Origin: an uncultured Oscillospiraceae bacterium
Lineage (GTDB): Bacteria; Bacillota; Clostridia; Oscillospirales; Ruminococcaceae
Direction: 5' to 3'
Length of the DNA: 64,000 nt
NCBI GenBank assembly: GCA_910589145.1
Contig: CAJUSD010000001.1
Coordinates: forward strand, 124,001-188,000
Below the pieces are notes generated by a model that was not told the origin of the DNA, did no database searches, and saw only the letters and a program-made list of their open reading frames with translations. Position numbers and translations under genes: made by a program. Positions 1 to 7,259 of the stretch are shown here, in pieces (the stretch's first letter is position 1; each line of letters opens with the position of its first letter).

Positions 1-744
1 CTGCGCTTTGCTGGTGTCGTGGTCGAACACGCTCACGATGCTATCATCGACCAAGAGACCTTTGAAAAAGCCACAGCCCTGCGGATGAAGCGCAGGGAGG
101 TGTTCGGGGATTCTCCCTATCAGTCAAAATATCTGCTTGTCGGTCTTTGCTGGTGCGCCCGGTGCGGGGCGCGGTACGCCGTCAAGCATAACTATGGCGG
201 GTATAAATATTATGTCTGCTACTCTCGTGCGAGGACGGTGAAAAGGATGATAAAAGCGGATCATTGCGATAACAAAAACTGGCCGCTGGATGAGTTGGAT
301 TCCATCGTGGAGCGTGAAGTCTCCCGGCTGCTCTTTGAACCGGGCTACTATGAATCCCTCTTGAAACGGAAAGCCGCCGAAGTCAGGGAACAGCCACGGG
401 GGGACGGCGATGTGTTCCGGGATAAAATTGCGGGGCTGGAAAAGCAAATAAACCGCATGATGGACTTGTATCAAGACGAAAAAATCCCGGTCGATGTGCT
501 GTCTGCCCGTATTGACAAGCTGCATCGGGAGAAGATTGCGCTGGAGGAACAGTTGGCGGCGGTCGAGCCGCTGAAGCCGAAACGGGACTATAACGAGGAT
601 GCCTTTGCCGGGTTGCTGGCCGATTTTGCTACGGTCTGGCAGTCTGCGGGGCTGGATGACAGGCGGCAGATCATCTCTACGCTCATCCGCAAAATTACCC
701 TTGACGGGGAATCCGTGAACATTGAATGGGCGTTCCTGGACTAA
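1..744 (+). CDS. Large serine recombinase, C-terminal part (5' end outside window)
   Basis: The reading frame is open from base 1, so the 247 residues seen are only the C-terminal part; the catalytic serine domain lies outside. The visible part holds the end of the recombinase domain, a zinc ribbon (CWCARC near residue 50, then a C-x-C/CDNK pair about 20-35 residues later) and a charged coiled coil (about residues 130-195, repeated K/E/L/I heptads) as in TndX/TnpX-type site-specific integrases of integrative elements. It ends at a strong terminator, and small element genes lie on the opposite strand beyond it. I infer that it moves, or once moved, the element at 1-4.25 kb. High confidence in family, low in activity. 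Confidence 0.9.
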   Translation: MRFAGVVVEHAHDAIIDQETFEKATALRMKRREVFGDSPYQSKYLLVGLCWCARCGARYAVKHNYGGYKYYVCYSRARTVKRMIKADHCDNKNWPLDELDSIVEREVSRLLFEPGYYESLLKRKAAEVREQPRGDGDVFRDKIAGLEKQINRMMDLYQDEKIPVDVLSARIDKLHREKIALEEQLAAVEPLKPKRDYNEDAFAGLLADFATVWQSAGLDDRRQIISTLIRKITLDGESVNIEWAFLD

Positions 745-779
745 AACAAAGCCCCGCCGAAAAACGGCGGGGCTTTGTT
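745..779. terminator. Bidirectional terminator between recombinase and small-gene operon
   Basis: A perfect 15-bp stem (AACAAAGCCCCGCCG and its complement) with an AAAAA loop begins directly at the recombinase stop codon. A/T tails on both sides let it serve the recombinase and the leftward operon ending at 797. Confidence 0.9.
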
Positions 780-796
780 CTGCTTTCGGTGGAGTG

Positions 797-991
797 TCAG
801 CCTGTCTTGGTCTGCGCCCTGTTGCTTTCTGTCATCTGCGTGATTACCCGTTTCAGTGCGTGTCCGGCAATCACGCCGAATGTCTCAGCAGGGGCTTCCT
901 CCACCGTTTGCTCTTTCTGATCCTTGCAGTCGCATCTCTCTCCTGGGTCGAGATTGCTTCCGCAATTTGGGCAAACTCTGTAATAAGGCAT
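797..991 (-). CDS. Small zinc-ribbon protein of integrative element (64 aa)
   Basis: The start at 991 is preferred because the protein then opens with MPYYRVCPNCG and an AAGGG-type ribosome site lies upstream; the in-frame extension is arginine-rich shadow. CPNC...CDC forms a short zinc ribbon in the first 25 residues, followed by an acidic linker and a basic amphipathic C-terminus. Proteins of this kind are common last genes in small-gene operons of clostridial conjugative elements. Function is unknown. It is the last gene of the leftward operon. Confidence 0.7.
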   Translation of the reverse strand: MPYYRVCPNCGSNLDPGERCDCKDQKEQTVEEAPAETFGVIAGHALKRVITQMTESNRAQTKTG

Positions 992-1016
992 TGCTCTATC
1001 CCTTCTTTCCTGCGCC

Positions 1017-1232
1017 CTACCGCTTGTAGGTCGCTCTCCGGGTCTCTTTCCCGTCCTTGACCTCCACCTCAATGGTCACGGGCATTCCTGTGTTGTCCTG
1101 CGTCACGGGGAGGAATCTTGCCCGGACGATGGTCAGCCCCTGCTTGTGCAGCCTTTCGCATTTCTCGCACAGGGCTTTGTCCTTGTACTCCGTCCCGCAA
1201 ACCTCGCAGATGTAATGCTCTACTTTCCGCAT
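1017..1232 (-). CDS. Small double zinc-finger protein of integrative element (71 aa)
   Basis: Starting at 1232 gives MRKVEHYICEVCG with a GGGAGG ribosome site eight bases upstream. The protein has two CxxC pairs (CEVC at about 9-12 and CEKC about 14 residues later), so a compact zinc finger, followed by a basic strand-rich tail. It overlaps the preceding gene end by 13 bases, suggesting translational coupling. No specific function recognised; typical accessory gene of mobile elements. Confidence 0.7.
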   Translation of the reverse strand: MRKVEHYICEVCGTEYKDKALCEKCERLHKQGLTIVRARFLPVTQDNTGMPVTIEVEVKDGKETRRATYKR

Positions 1233-1420
1233 CCTGATACCTCCCATTCGTCTGAAATCCTCTGTAGTGCGCTGGTGAATCTCGGTCTGTTGTCCCGCCA
1301 CTTCCGCCAGTGCCAGAAGCATGGGAACATGGGCGGCTCTTGGGCAAGCCATTCCTCAAACCTGGAAATAAATTCTAACTTCTGGTTGTATCTGCGCTTG
1401 TGTTCTCTGCGTCCACTCAT
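1220..1420 (-). CDS. Small basic hypothetical protein (66 aa)
   Basis: Begins MSGRREHKRRYNQ after a GGGGAAAGGCG ribosome site and lies 11 bases after the stop of the upstream gene. The protein is rich in Arg, Trp and aromatic residues (FPCFWHWRKWRDNRPRF) with no family I recognise. A longer frame running upstream to 1870 is a shadow of the two genes before it. The 13-base overlap with the next gene supports this reading. Confidence 0.6.
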   Translation of the reverse strand: MSGRREHKRRYNQKLEFISRFEEWLAQEPPMFPCFWHWRKWRDNRPRFTSALQRISDEWEVSGCGK

Positions 1421-1431
1421 CGCCTTTCCCC

Positions 1432-1851
1432 CTATGCAATAACCTCTGCAGGCTCCGTGTACTCCCGTTCGTTTGGCGTACCCGTCCAGTGTTCCTCGCT
1501 GTACCAGAAAGCGCAGTTGACGGTTCCCGTGTGCCTGTCCGGGTATTTCTCTCTGAATTTCTCCACGGCGGCTTTCTCGCTCTCTGCCAGTACGATGATG
1601 TAGGTGTTCTGGAATGGGAATCCGGGGTCGCTGCCGAAGGTGAAATAAAATCTGCTGTGCGGCTTCCCGGTCTGAAGTTCCATATACCGGGCGAGGATGT
1701 CGGTCTCGAACGCCCAGCTGCCGTCCGGGTGCGCCTGGCAGATGTCGAAGTACGGGCATCCGTTGTCTGCGTTGTGGTAAATGTCTACATAGCATTTCGG
1801 GTGCTTTTTGCACACGGCGTTGGTCTCCGGCACGATGTCCCTGTATGTCAT
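1432..1851 (-). CDS. Hypothetical protein of integrative element (139 aa)
   Basis: 139 residues with five cysteines, three in the first third (CKKHPKC, then CPYFDIC), which could bind a metal, followed by an alpha/beta C-terminal half. Its start overlaps the upstream stop by four bases (ATGA), the spacing used through this operon. No recognised family; the coupling and codon quality make it a real gene. Confidence 0.7.
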   Translation of the reverse strand: MTYRDIVPETNAVCKKHPKCYVDIYHNADNGCPYFDICQAHPDGSWAFETDILARYMELQTGKPHSRFYFTFGSDPGFPFQNTYIIVLAESEKAAVEKFREKYPDRHTGTVNCAFWYSEEHWTGTPNEREYTEPAEVIA

Positions 1852-2141
1852 TGTTTTGCCCTCCTGTCATATTCGTGAGGAAGGTTCAAAGCGTCCAGAA
1901 GGTGTCTGTCCTCTATGGTGAGTGTCCCTGTGTCAATCTTCTGCCGGATGGTTTCGACCATCCCTTCCCAGCGGCGCATGAGTGTGTCGTGCCTGTCCTT
2001 CATGCCCTCATAATCTGCCAAGGCTTTCTTGCATTCCAGCCATGCCGCGGCGATGGGGAAGTGTTCATGGTCTACCATCTTGTTCTGCGGGGGTGGAATC
2101 ACGCCGTCCAGCGTGTTCACGGCTTCCTTGAGCGTTATCAT
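1848..2141 (-). CDS. Hypothetical helical protein of integrative element (97 aa)
   Basis: A charged, mostly helical protein with a possible short coiled coil (about residues 30-70), no cysteines and no transmembrane segment. It is joined to both neighbours by ATGA overlaps (2138-2141 and 1848-1851), so the three genes are probably translated as one unit. Function unknown. Confidence 0.7.
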   Translation of the reverse strand: MITLKEAVNTLDGVIPPPQNKMVDHEHFPIAAAWLECKKALADYEGMKDRHDTLMRRWEGMVETIRQKIDTGTLTIEDRHLLDALNLPHEYDRRAKQ

Positions 2142-2317
2142 GCTTTGTCCCGTCCTTTCCTGTTTTCCACCTTGATGGTAATATTCTCCGGGCGGATTCC
2201 GTTCTCTGCTGCCAGCAGTTCAGCGGTCGCTTGCATCTCTCCGGCAAATGTCCCCTGGAGGGTGTACCCTCCGAGAAACTTGCCGCCCGGTGCATAGAAG
2301 TTCAGCCATTGCTCCAC
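2138..2317 (-). CDS. Small protein with GTG start inside the coupled operon (59 aa)
   Basis: Translation from GTG at 2315-2317 gives VEQWLNFYAPGGKF..., ending at a TGA that overlaps the next ATG by four bases. A GAGGG ribosome site lies about eight bases before the GTG and the start overlaps the upstream gene by 16 bases. The gene fills what would otherwise be the only gap in the ATGA-coupled chain. The composition is protein-like (AGEMQATAELLAAENG helix). No family recognised. Confidence 0.65.
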   Translation of the reverse strand: MEQWLNFYAPGGKFLGGYTLQGTFAGEMQATAELLAAENGIRPENITIKVENRKGRDKA

Positions 2318-2613
2318 GCCGGTTCCCTCGCTTTCTTGCGCTGCTGGTAGGCTTCAATTTCGCCATCGCAGTAAAGCCCACCGCATCCGTACAGCTTCAG
2401 CAGCGTGGTATCTGCGTCCTGCAGTGCCGCCTTGATGTTTTCATCGCCATTGACGAGTTGCAGGACGGCTTCCTGCGCCGTCCGTTCATCCATTATCCGG
2501 GGCAGCTTGTCGAGAATGTCGCAAGCGTCCCGCACCGCATCATGCTCCCTCTGCGTCAGTTTGCGCTCGTTCTGCATCTGGATCAATGTCTCCACGATTT
2601 CAACGATTTTCAT
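2302..2613 (-). CDS. Hypothetical protein, paralogue of the 2955-3311 product (103 aa)
   Basis: The first half (KIVEIVETLI, LTQREHDAV, DACDILDKLP, MDERTAQE) aligns without gaps to the product of 2955-3311 (RIGELVETLI, LTQTEDAAV, AACNILDRLP, MDEDAAKE); the C-terminal halves differ. Even the leaders match (CGGGGAGAAAGGACA just before both starts), which gives the ribosome site and fixes the ATG. I infer a tandem duplication with later divergence. Function unknown; no DNA-binding or enzyme motif seen. Confidence 0.75.
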   Translation of the reverse strand: MKIVEIVETLIQMQNERKLTQREHDAVRDACDILDKLPRIMDERTAQEAVLQLVNGDENIKAALQDADTTLLKLYGCGGLYCDGEIEAYQQRKKAREPAWSNG

Positions 2614-2724
2614 GTGCGTTGTCCTTTCTCCCCGTTTTTCCGTTAGGTCAGCTATTCGCTTTCGGATGTTGTCTAAATTGTGCAGCCCTCTCTGCTCCCA
2701 GCGTCCAAGGCCATATTCCCTTGT

Positions 2725-2958
2725 TTATCCTGCGACTTCCTTCTCAATCTTGAAGATGTGGTTTTCGGCGGTAAGCTGCTGCCCGTCCTTAAACTTCGCC
2801 AGAATCGCCATGTACTCGGACAGGGTTTCTTCCTGGTTCGGGAAGTTGATGGTGTTCGCCTTGATGATGGCGTGGACATACTCGTATGCTTGCGCGATGT
2901 TTTTGGCTATCGCCGTGAAGCCCATCCCGCCGACCTTGTAAGTGATTTTGAGCGTCAT
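2725..2958 (-). CDS. Hypothetical protein of integrative element (77 aa)
   Basis: The start at 2958 (MTLKITYKV) is chosen because it forms an ATGA overlap with the upstream stop and has AGGTGG nine bases upstream; the longer frame only reads back through the neighbour. The product is a small alpha/beta protein with a GGMGFTAIAKNIAQAYEYV segment. A 111-base leader follows before the next gene. Function unknown. Confidence 0.65.
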   Translation of the reverse strand: MTLKITYKVGGMGFTAIAKNIAQAYEYVHAIIKANTINFPNQEETLSEYMAILAKFKDGQQLTAENHIFKIEKEVAG

Positions 2959-3311
2959 GCGTATTCCACCTGTCCTTTCAGAAGCCCCAGCACCCATTCG
3001 AGGACTTTTGCCGCTTGGTCGTACCGTGCAAAGATAACCGCATCCTGGTGGACACCGCTCTCGTACTCCCCGGCTTGCGTCCGCTGGAATTTGATTTCAT
3101 GCTCGACCTTGGCGATGATCTCCTGCCTGTTCAGCAGGGTGATCTGCTCTGCTCCCAGCTTCACGGATTCCTTCGCCGCATCCTCATCCATCATATTGGG
3201 GAGCCGGTCGAGGATGTTGCAAGCGGCGCACACCGCCGCATCCTCTGTTTGGGTCAGGCTGTTCCCGTCCCGTACTCGAATAAGGGTTTCTACCAGTTCT
3301 CCGATTCTCAT
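2955..3311 (-). CDS. Hypothetical protein, paralogue of the 2302-2613 product (118 aa)
   Basis: Shares its N-terminal 50 residues and its ribosome-site leader with the gene at 2302-2613. The C-terminal half is different and largely helical (QEIIAKVEHEIKFQR...). The conserved half is a compact helical module with one invariant cysteine in the AC-ILD-LP motif. Function unknown. Confidence 0.75.
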   Translation of the reverse strand: MRIGELVETLIRVRDGNSLTQTEDAAVCAACNILDRLPNMMDEDAAKESVKLGAEQITLLNRQEIIAKVEHEIKFQRTQAGEYESGVHQDAVIFARYDQAAKVLEWVLGLLKGQVEYA

Positions 3312-3369
3312 TGTTCTGTCCTTTCTCCCCGTCCTGCCGATGGGTCAGCGTCCACTTTCGGTTGGTGTT

Positions 3370-3759
3370 CTATTTTCCCCGGTTTGCCATCATGCTCTGC
3401 ACATAGGCTGCGACTGCTTCCTTTGTCCCGCAATCCGGGCAGATGGCTGTTATGTTATCCTTGCGGGACAGGGCGGGAGTGCCTGTGTAAATCCCACCGC
3501 ATTCTGGACATCGCCGCTGTCCGGGCTTCTTGCCGTAGTAGGTTTTCTCGATGATGTCCTGCAGGGCTTCCCGCACCATCGTGTCTGCTTCCTGGTAACG
3601 CTCCAAGGCATCCTCGTTGTAGGTGGCGTTGATGATGTGGAGCATCGTTTCTTTGTCAGCCTTGCTGTAATGGCTGGCGTGAATCGCCTGTGAAACATCG
3701 TAGCAAGCGTAGCCCCTTGCAATGCGGAGGTTCTTCTCCTGCGTCTCCTGCGTTCTCAT
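3370..3759 (-). CDS. Zinc-ribbon protein of integrative element (129 aa)
   Basis: An N-terminal helical region of about 85 residues is followed by a clear zinc ribbon: CPECGG, then CPDCG 22 residues later. The start at 3759 lies seven bases after the upstream stop, with AAGGAGG in the end of that gene. Zinc-ribbon proteins of this size are frequent in conjugative elements, but I cannot assign a role. Confidence 0.7.
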   Translation of the reverse strand: MRTQETQEKNLRIARGYACYDVSQAIHASHYSKADKETMLHIINATYNEDALERYQEADTMVREALQDIIEKTYYGKKPGQRRCPECGGIYTGTPALSRKDNITAICPDCGTKEAVAAYVQSMMANRGK

Positions 3760-3765
3760 CTTGCC

Positions 3766-3990
3766 TTATGCCACCTCCTTTACGCTTTCAATCCACATCG
3801 TGGAATTTGCGTGTCCGAGGTAGAGGATGTACTCGCGCTCGTCCTCGTCTTGGGTGTCAACCACCGCAGCGTATTCGTAATTGATGGCGGTCACCTCGTA
3901 GTCCAGTTCCTCCAGTTCCTCTACCATCTCGTTCTGCCGCGTCCAGAATTTGCCCTCCATGTTCATCATGACTTTCTCTGTTGCCGTCAT
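3766..3990 (-). CDS. Small acidic hypothetical protein (74 aa)
   Basis: An acidic protein (VEELEELDYEV, DTQDEDEREY) predicted as helix plus beta hairpin. Strong acidity and small size recall DNA-mimic or antirestriction proteins of mobile elements, but there is no sequence match I can point to. Ribosome site AGGAGG lies before the start. Confidence 0.65.
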   Translation of the reverse strand: MTATEKVMMNMEGKFWTRQNEMVEELEELDYEVTAINYEYAAVVDTQDEDEREYILYLGHANSTMWIESVKEVA

Positions 3991-4012
3991 CTTCGCATCC
4001 TCCTTTTTCGGC

Positions 4013-4216
4013 TTAGGCTCTTGCCATCGCTGTTGTCAGGTCTGCGGCCACCTGTGCCTTGCTCCCGTAGATGTGGAAGCAGTCGGCATCCGGCCACATC
4101 TGAAGGGCGGTCAGCAGGGTGTCATAGCTGGTGCTGGTGTAGCCGAGGGCTTCGGCTTCCTTGCGGTTGAGGGTGATCCGGAAGTTTCCTGTCTGCTTGC
4201 TGTAAATGGCTGTCAT
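4013..4216 (-). CDS. Small hypothetical protein, first visible gene of the operon (67 aa)
   Basis: Start at 4216 (MTAIYSKQTGNFRIT) has GAGG eight bases upstream. Only about 35-45 bases separate it from the disrupted SUKH gene, and I see no good promoter there, so the original operon start may have been lost at the element boundary. Product is a small alpha/beta protein; function unknown. Confidence 0.65.
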   Translation of the reverse strand: MTAIYSKQTGNFRITLNRKEAEALGYTSTSYDTLLTALQMWPDADCFHIYGSKAQVAADLTTAMARA

Positions 4217-4252
4217 TTTCGTTTCCTCGCTTTCGGTTTTTAGACTACTTGA

Positions 4253-4678
4253 AATGGCGGTCAAGCTGGAACCCTTGATCTCTGCGGTATGGACTTAACC
4301 TATATTGCATATCTGATCATCAACGGCCCACAGCGCGGGCGGGTTGTTTATCTGGATTATAATGGAGATTTAGCCCCCATGTGGCCGAAAGGTTCCCCTG
4401 ATTTCCTGACCTGGTGCGAAAACTATTATTCAGAACTGCTTGCAGGTTATCATATTCACCCAACATGGAAATTTATGTGGCAGGAACCCGGCGACGAGGA
4501 TGCCTTAATCCATGCTTTCCAAAATGCGCCGGATTTGATCTATAAAAAAGAGGTTTTATTTAGTTTTCTTAAATTTCCGAAGCTTTCAGAGAAAACCCGC
4601 TGCTTTTTGGAAAACCTCCAAAATCCAAACCTCCAGGAAACGGTTAAGAAAGTACTCAGCCAAGCCCATTTTGCATAA
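4253..4678 (+). pseudogene. SUKH (SMI1/KNR4)-type gene lacking its N-terminal half
   Basis: Downstream of an in-frame TGA at 4250-4252 the frame reads GGQAGTLDLCGMDLTYIAYL and then IINGPQRGRVVYLDYNG, which resembles the middle of SMI1/KNR4 (SUKH) proteins, followed by the usual Asp/Trp-rich stretch and a helical C-terminus. The homology runs upstream of the only ATG (4289), and the N-terminal SUKH half is absent. SUKH proteins are often immunity proteins for polymorphic toxins or contact-dependent effectors. I infer that the integrative element to the left cut the gene. Convergent with the pfkA remnant; terminator follows. Confidence 0.6.
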
Positions 4679-4705
4679 AGTTTGTATTCCATTGTAACTG
4701 CTTGA

Positions 4706-4746
4706 AACAAAAATCCGACGGTCTTCCAACCGTCGGATTTTTGTTT
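4706..4746. terminator. Terminator between SUKH fragment and pfkA remnant
   Basis: Stem AAATCCGACGGT/ACCGTCGGATTT with a CTTCCA loop and T-rich tail on both sides. Its core is nearly the same as the terminator after the intact pfkA (6116-6152), supporting common descent of the two flanks. Confidence 0.85.
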
Positions 4747-4819
4747 ATACATTCCGTAAATTTATTTTGTAACATATCCCCGCTGCCAAAAGAGGCGGGA
4801 GACTTCCTGCTGCGGAGGA

Positions 4820-4975
4820 TTAAATCGAAATCTTATTGGCAATATCATACAAATTCTTATCAAAGACCCGTTTCATATTCACGCCTTCCAGAATATCGAG
4901 ATTAACAATCTTATTATCCTGGTAAACGGCCACACGGTTTCCGATCCCCTGTTGCAGCAATTCAACGGCATATGG
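4820..4975 (-). pseudogene. Broken 3' end of a second pfkA
   Basis: Read leftward this encodes AVELLQQGIGNRVAVYQDNK, then IVNLDILEGVNMKRVFDKNL, then YDIANKISI and a TAA stop: the last 50 or so residues of 6-phosphofructokinase, differing from the intact copy at 6226-7200 at a handful of positions. Similarity stops abruptly at about 4975. No start or catalytic part remains, so it is a fragment, not a gene. Confidence 0.9.
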
Positions 4976-5023
4976 GCGCAAAAAGACAGGAAACCTTTTC
5001 TTGATTTCCTGTCTTGGTGTGTC

Positions 5024-5105
5024 GTTCTATATAGCGGCAGTTATTCCGTTTTGGAGTATGGCTGTTCATCAAAACGGAACTAGAACAGGGCAGTAATAAG
5101 CCGCT
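5024..5105. repeat. Nested inverted-repeat element
   Basis: Three concentric arms: GTTCTA/TAGAAC (5024-5029, 5081-5086), AGCGGC/GCCGCT (5033-5038, 5100-5105) and TTCCGTTTTG/CAAAACGGAA (5044-5053, 5070-5079). A further hairpin AAGACAGGAAA/TTTCCTGTCTT lies just before it (4983-5015). These may be RNA structures ending the regulator transcript or the relic of an insertion. Confidence 0.5.
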
Positions 5106-5146
5106 GTTTTATGTTATAAAGCACTCCTTTAAAGTTTAGAAACCAA

Positions 5147-5899
5147 TCACACGTTTCTTTCTACAGGCATATAAGCGTAACCGGACTTGTGGCCGAATGT
5201 ATCGAACATCTCCATTTCCTGCGCTCCGTTTTGAGCCATTTTAAAATGATAGGACGGCATAAAATGGTTTCTGATGTATGCAAAAAGTTCCCATATTTCG
5301 CATTGCTCCTTGCAGACAATTCTCGAAGTCTCTTTATCCGTGTACGCTCGTATATATAACGACGCAGGGACTTTGTAAATATCTGTGGCTGTGGGCTGGT
5401 CTTCCGTCATAACTTCTCTTACAGCACCGTATGCGCGGCTTTGTTCGTCAAGCCAGAAGTTTACGCTTAAGTTTATGTCATATATTGGCAGGACGCTTTC
5501 TTTCAGCGTGCTGAAATATGGCTTGTCCTTATCTGACGCGAGAGCGTCCGCTGCGGAATAAAAGCTGTCAATGTCAGGGAAATCCTTTGCATAAATAATT
5601 TTCCCCGCAAGTATGGCCTCAGGTTTTTCGACTATATCGAAGCGTGCACCGCAAACGTTAATGGTTTCTACAATTTTCTCCGAATTCTGCATTTGGGTGT
5701 CCAATAAGGTGTCAACAGAAATGTGAAGCATTTGTGCTAACAGTTTTAAATTGTAAATGTCGGGCAGGCAGTCGCCGTTCTCCCACTTGGATACAGCCTG
5801 TTCGGAAACGCCCATTCTTAGGGCAATCTCCTTTTGAGAGTAATTCTTTCTTGTGCGAAATTCTCTTACTCTTTTCCCAAAATCGGTTTGATTAAACAT
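5147..5899 (-). CDS. XRE-family regulator with GyrI-like effector domain (250 aa)
   Basis: Start at 5899 follows GGAGGAAGGGT. Residues about 5-65 form a Cro/C1-type helix-turn-helix (SQKEIALRMGVSEQAVSKWE); the rest looks like a GyrI/SOUL-like small-molecule-binding domain (AILAGKIIYAKDFPDI ... AYGAVREVM ... KVPASLYIRAYTD). Such fusions act as one-component sensors. It sits alone between the two pfkA 3' ends, so it probably came with the DNA that split them. No nearby target gene is evident. The in-frame extension upstream is AT-rich and lacks a ribosome site. Confidence 0.8.
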   Translation of the reverse strand: MFNQTDFGKRVREFRTRKNYSQKEIALRMGVSEQAVSKWENGDCLPDIYNLKLLAQMLHISVDTLLDTQMQNSEKIVETINVCGARFDIVEKPEAILAGKIIYAKDFPDIDSFYSAADALASDKDKPYFSTLKESVLPIYDINLSVNFWLDEQSRAYGAVREVMTEDQPTATDIYKVPASLYIRAYTDKETSRIVCKEQCEIWELFAYIRNHFMPSYHFKMAQNGAQEMEMFDTFGHKSGYAYMPVERNV

Positions 5900-6115
5900 A
5901 CCCTTCCTCCGTAATTTTTTCATTTGTTTTTTGTATATCAATTTAAATGCAATTTCATTATAGCTTGTATTCAAATGAAAAACAATTATAAGCATGTTTA
6001 TGAAAAATTACAGAAACTCAACCGTAGGTTGTGGGGGTATGATTCTTTTATCGGTTTCATATTATATTTTTTGTATCTTTCTGCCCAGCTTATGCAACTC
6101 TTTTCCTTATGAAAT

Positions 6116-6152
6116 AAAAAATCCGGCGGTTTGATAACCGTCGGATTTTTGT
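6116..6152 (-). terminator. pfkA terminator
   Basis: Stem AAAATCCGGCGGT/ACCGTCGGATTTT with one G-U position and T-run on the leftward strand, 75 bases after the pfkA stop. Confidence 0.85.
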
Positions 6153-6225
6153 CTCCCCATAGGTAGACAAGAATTAAAAAAAGCAAATTTGCGGATACAA
6201 TCTGAAATGAGCACCATCAAACTTT

Positions 6226-7200
6226 TTAAATAGAAATTTCATTTGCTATGTCATACAAATTCTTATCAAAGACCCGTTTCATATTTAATCCTTCCAAGAT
6301 ATCAAGATCCACAATCTTATTATCCCGGTACACTACCACACGGTTTCCAATCCCCTGCTGCAGCAATTCAACGGCATGATGACCCATTTCACTCGCTACT
6401 ACACGGTCTCTGGCGCTTGGGCTTCCGCCTCTCTGAACATGCCCCAAAATAGTAGCCCTTGTTTCAACGCCTGTTTTTTCCTGAATATATTTAGCCATTT
6501 GTTCCACGCCGCCTACACCTTCGGCAACCATAATAATGAAATGCTGTTTACCGGTACGGGTTGACCGTCCAATGCGGCTGATAACATCCCTGTCAAGATC
6601 AAAAGGAATCTCAGGAACCAAAACGCAGGTTGCACCACAGGCAATACCGGCATGGAGAGCAATATCTCCGCAGCGTCTGCCCATAACCTCAACTACTGTA
6701 CAGCGGTCATGAGATTGAGAAGTATCACGCAGCCTGTCCACCATGTCCACAACGGTATTCAGCGCAGTATCAAATCCAACTGTATATTGTGAGGAAGAAA
6801 TATCATTATCAATCGTACCAGTTACACCAATACAAGGAATTCCCTTTAAAGAAAGATCTCTGGCACCACGGAAAGAACCGTCGCCTCCGATTACAACCAG
6901 ACCGTCAATTCCCATTTCAAAGCACATATTGCGGCCCTTTTCAACCCCTTCTTCGGTGACAAATTCGGGGCAGCGGGCCGTATAGAGAACAGTTCCGCCT
7001 CGATGGAGAATGTCGGAAACGCTTCTCAGATTCATTTCAAACATATCGCCGGACAGCAGCCCATTATATCCCCTGCGAATCCCCATAACATGCAGGCCGC
7101 GGTTAATCGCTGTACGGACGACTGCGCGGATAGCAGCATTCATGCCTGGGGCATCGCCTCCGCTGCTCAATACGCCAATAGTTTTTACTTTCTTGTCCAT
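6226..7200 (-). CDS. pfkA: ATP-dependent 6-phosphofructokinase
   Basis: Phosphorylates fructose 6-phosphate to fructose 1,6-bisphosphate, the committed step of glycolysis, as a cytosolic tetramer. At 324 residues it has the usual bacterial length. Visible motifs: GGDAPGMNAA (14-23) and GGDGS (105-109) for nucleotide binding, TIDND (129-133) with the catalytic aspartate, and MGRRCGDIA. Ribosome site AAAGGAA and own promoter at 7260-7288. It lies downstream of dnaE, a pairing common in clostridia. A broken copy of its 3' end lies 1.25 kb away. Confidence 0.97.
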   Translation of the reverse strand: MDKKVKTIGVLSSGGDAPGMNAAIRAVVRTAINRGLHVMGIRRGYNGLLSGDMFEMNLRSVSDILHRGGTVLYTARCPEFVTEEGVEKGRNMCFEMGIDGLVVIGGDGSFRGARDLSLKGIPCIGVTGTIDNDISSSQYTVGFDTALNTVVDMVDRLRDTSQSHDRCTVVEVMGRRCGDIALHAGIACGATCVLVPEIPFDLDRDVISRIGRSTRTGKQHFIIMVAEGVGGVEQMAKYIQEKTGVETRATILGHVQRGGSPSARDRVVASEMGHHAVELLQQGIGNRVVVYRDNKIVDLDILEGLNMKRVFDKNLYDIANEISI

Positions 7201-7259
7201 ATTATTTCATTCCTTTCGCCGTCCAAAATACGTAAAAATTTTAAGTCGTTACTAAAACT

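Noticed and set aside
1220..1870. 216-codon leftward frame
   Set aside because: Its upper two thirds overlaps the well-formed 139-codon gene in another frame; only the last 66 codons from 1420 are credible.
2680..3693. Long rightward frames across the small-gene operon
   Set aside because: They run opposite to genes with ATGA overlaps and ribosome sites; G+C-rich DNA gives few stops.
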